Shown here: one piece after another, positions 32,420 to 34,386 of the stretch
Numbering within the stretch: the first letter of the stretch is position 1
How the letters are laid out: each line of letters starts with the position of its first letter
Source: Aestuarierythrobacter sp037968495
GTDB taxonomy: Bacteria > Pseudomonadota > Alphaproteobacteria > Sphingomonadales > Sphingomonadaceae
Reading direction: 5' to 3'
Assembly: GCA_037968495.1 (NCBI GenBank)
Contig: JBBKVP010000003.1
Coordinates: 1 to 34,386 of the forward strand
Length of the DNA: 34,386 nucleotides
Notes under the pieces: generated by a model
What the model was told of the DNA's origin: nothing
Seen by the model: the letters and a program-made list of their open reading frames with translations, nothing else
Database searches by the model: none
Program-made: the position numbers and the translations under genes

Positions 32420-34285
32420 ATGAAAAAACCCGCGAAGATTAATGAATACAGTTTCACCCGCCGCCAAACCTTAGCAGGGATTGGGGCGGGTGTTTCTTTG
32501 GCTGCTGTTGGCGGCTGCGTGAACACCGCAGATCAGACGATTGGATCCGCCAGCAGTCCAAGCGACATGCTCGACAGAATCGCGTATAATTTGCTCGCGC
32601 ACGAACCAGAGCGCGCTACCGGCCTGGGTGTGGATGTTGGGGCATACTCCCCTCTTCGCGGGAAGTTGGAAGATCAATCGCAGGCCGGACAAGATGCCTA
32701 TGCCGCCACGTTGCGCTCCGACCTTTCAACCATTCGCGCGACCAACACAGACAGCTTCGATCCTGCTACGCGGACCAGTTTCGAAGTTGTTGAAAGCGCT
32801 TACGCGATTGCGCTGGATGGTTTCGCCCTGCCCTATGGTGATGTTGCAGTCGGCAGCTGGCGCAATGCGCCCTATGCCGTGATCCAGAATGTCGGGACAT
32901 ATCTCGACATGGGCCGCTTCATGGACAGCAGCCATCCGATCGAGACCGAAGAAGATGTCTACGCCTATCTAAGCCGCCTTTCGGCAATGCCATCGGCCCT
33001 AAGCGGCGAGCTGGAACGGGTCAAAGCAGCCCGCTCAATGGGCGTTGTACCGCCCGACTTCCTGCTCGATAAAGCCATCACCCAGATGGAACTGTCGATA
33101 AAAGACGCCCGGGAAGGCGGTAGTTTGGTGAGTTCGCTCACAAGCAAAATCATCGGCAAGTTTGGCGAAGATGCTCTGGGCGAAAAAGGCGAATATGCGC
33201 ATTCAATCGTAACGGCCGAGATCGCCCCTGCCCTCGAAGAACAACTTGCCGAACTGAAGGCCCAGCGTGCAGTTGCAACGGGCGATCCGGGAATGTCGGC
33301 CCGCCCCGAGGGTGACGAATATTACGCTTGGGCTCTGCGCGCCAGCACCACCACATCGATGACGCCCGATGAAATTCACGAAAAGGGCCTCGAAGAGCTA
33401 GCGATCTTGCACGGCCAGATGGATCCGATCCTGCGCGAACTTGGCTATACCCAAGGTTCGGTTGGTGCACGTATGACCGCGCTTGGCCAAGACCCGCGCT
33501 TCAAATTCGCGGAAGGCGACCCCGGGCGCACCGAGATTATGGCCTTTATCGAAGACCGCATCGCGTGGATCAAATCGCAAATGCCGCGCGCATTCAACAG
33601 TCTGGTCGACCCAAATCTGGAAGTGAAGCGCATACCGATCGCTGAAGAACTCGGCGCACCGGGTGCCTATGGCGGAGCGGGTTCAAAGGACGGTTCGATA
33701 CCGGGCCGCATGTGGATCAATCTTCGCGACACCGATCTGCACCGCAAATACGACCTTGCCGATCTAACCTATCACGAGACTATCCCGGGCCATGTATGGG
33801 AAGGCGAATATTCCAACACTTTGCCGCTAATCCGTTCGATACTCGCCTTCAACGCCTTTAGCGAAGGCTGGGCGCTTTATGGTGAGCAGCTTGCCGACGA
33901 ACTGGGTGCCTATGACGAGTATAAGGTTGGCCGGCTTGGCTATCTTCAGTCGCTTGCATTCAGGGCATGCCGCATGGTTGTTGATACCGGCCTGCATCAT
34001 AAACGCTGGAGCAGACAGCAAGGCGTCGACTTCTTCGTCCAGCGCAATGGCAGTAAACCGCAAGAAGTCGCCAGCGAAGTCGACCGCTATTGCAGCTGGC
34101 CTGGGCAAGCGTGCGGCTACAAAGTTGGCCATAGCGAAATTGTCCGCCAACGCGCCCGCGCGCAAGTTGCGCTTGGCCGAGATTACGACTTCAAAGCGTT
34201 TAACGATGCTGTCGTGTTGGGAGGCAACGCGCCGCTTGACGTGATGGCCAAGAATGTCGGGCGCTATATTGCTGGCGCCGCCTAG
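32420..34285 (+). CDS. DUF885 zinc-peptidase-like lipoprotein, Tat signal
   Basis: 621 residues. The N-terminus has a twin-arginine signal (FTRRQTLAGIGAG) and a lipobox Cys at 33 (GGC), so it should be exported folded and lipid-anchored. The DUF885 metallopeptidase-like motif HETIPGH is at 452-458, preceded by YDLADLTY; a C-terminal AFNAFSEGWALYGEQLADE provides the conserved GWALYxE motif with the glutamate. A role as a periplasmic peptidase is likely but the substrate is unknown. The start is weakly supported by AACGGGT. It is the last complete gene of the window. Confidence 0.9.
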   Translation: MKKPAKINEYSFTRRQTLAGIGAGVSLAAVGGCVNTADQTIGSASSPSDMLDRIAYNLLAHEPERATGLGVDVGAYSPLRGKLEDQSQAGQDAYAATLRSDLSTIRATNTDSFDPATRTSFEVVESAYAIALDGFALPYGDVAVGSWRNAPYAVIQNVGTYLDMGRFMDSSHPIETEEDVYAYLSRLSAMPSALSGELERVKAARSMGVVPPDFLLDKAITQMELSIKDAREGGSLVSSLTSKIIGKFGEDALGEKGEYAHSIVTAEIAPALEEQLAELKAQRAVATGDPGMSARPEGDEYYAWALRASTTTSMTPDEIHEKGLEELAILHGQMDPILRELGYTQGSVGARMTALGQDPRFKFAEGDPGRTEIMAFIEDRIAWIKSQMPRAFNSLVDPNLEVKRIPIAEELGAPGAYGGAGSKDGSIPGRMWINLRDTDLHRKYDLADLTYHETIPGHVWEGEYSNTLPLIRSILAFNAFSEGWALYGEQLADELGAYDEYKVGRLGYLQSLAFRACRMVVDTGLHHKRWSRQQGVDFFVQRNGSKPQEVASEVDRYCSWPGQACGYKVGHSEIVRQRARAQVALGRDYDFKAFNDAVVLGGNAPLDVMAKNVGRYIAGAA

Positions 34286-34311
34286 ACAGCGCTAACTGAA
34301 GTTTATGGATG

Positions 34312-34335
34312 GGGCGCAGCAAGGTCGCTGCGCCC
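34312..34335. terminator. Hairpin between convergent genes
   Basis: GGGCGCAGC (34312-34320) and GCTGCGCCC (34327-34335) form a perfect 9-base stem with an AAGGTC loop. Neither side has a run of T, so it is not a classical intrinsic terminator, but it lies between two converging genes and could end transcription or protect the 3' end. Confidence 0.5.
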
Positions 34336-34350
34336 ACCCAAATCTAAAAA

Positions 34351-34386
34351 CTAGCGCGCTAGCCCGCCGATGAGTGAGCCGAGCAG
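34351..34386 (-). CDS. C-terminal end of a minus-strand gene, cut by the window edge
   Basis: Reading in from the window end on the minus strand, the last codons give LLGSLIGGLAR and a TAG at 34353..34351. A Gly-rich LGSLxGG tail is found in HerA-like (DUF853) ATPases and several other families, but twelve codons are too few for a call. Confidence 0.4.
   Translation of the reverse strand: MLGSLIGGLAR

Overview
The window reads as ordinary core chromosome of an alphaproteobacterium, most likely a sphingomonad of the Erythrobacter/Altererythrobacter type. The evidence is a CcrM-type GANTC methyltransferase, a three-piece pyridine-nucleotide transhydrogenase (PntAa, PntAb, PntB) preceded by a tiny aa3-oxidase subunit-IV-like protein, two adjacent cysteine desulfurases with a ferredoxin, and two sites that match the EcfG general-stress promoter (GGAAC-N17-CGTT) exactly. 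I see no rRNA, tRNA, CRISPR array, insertion sequence, prophage or plasmid module. No gap without a gene is longer than about 250 bases.

Layout. 1-2636 (minus): a tightly packed run of an amino-acid racemase, a dGTPase-like HD hydrolase, a Rossmann NAD(P)-binding protein and the first codons of an ABA4-like membrane protein. 2725-5913 (minus): an unusual secreted/periplasmic operon of a beta-helix protein, a diheme cytochrome c and a membrane-anchored alpha/beta hydrolase. 5981-6412 (plus): DUF2147. 6416-11032 (minus): the transhydrogenase cluster, interrupted by a lipoprotein gene and a fasciclin gene. 11207-13442 (plus): a degenerate NtrC-type regulator and an SDR dehydrogenase. 13454-17069 (minus): DUF2165, folP, ccrM and rnhB, with a striking control region in front of ccrM. 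17107-22852 (plus): PQQ-type dehydrogenase lipoprotein, GNAT, DUF1285, CoA-type Nudix hydrolase, CCA-adding enzyme and an RhlE-like helicase. 22894-25215 (minus): parC. 25256-26798 (plus): a broken DJ-1/PfpI gene under an intact stress promoter, then a DUF4349 protein without its signal peptide. 26795-29359 (minus): ferredoxin and two cysteine desulfurases. 29412-31001 (plus): a second alpha/beta hydrolase, a structured intergenic region and a TonB-like protein. 31067-31819 (minus): a small membrane protein and DUF937. 31993-34285 (plus): DUF3597 (stress promoter) and a DUF885 lipoprotein. The last bases hold the end of a further minus-strand gene.

Functionally the region mixes cell-cycle and DNA housekeeping (ccrM, parC, rnhB, dgt), tRNA and RNA maintenance (cca, helicase), folate and Fe-S biosynthesis, redox balance (pnt) and general stress. 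The most interesting signals are regulatory: five GANTC sites and a CtrA-like box in 200 bases before ccrM, two perfect EcfG promoters, and a palindrome made of two GANTC sites before the helicase. Next come the uncharacterised beta-helix/diheme cytochrome operon and an NtrC-family regulator that has lost the residues used to work with sigma-54.
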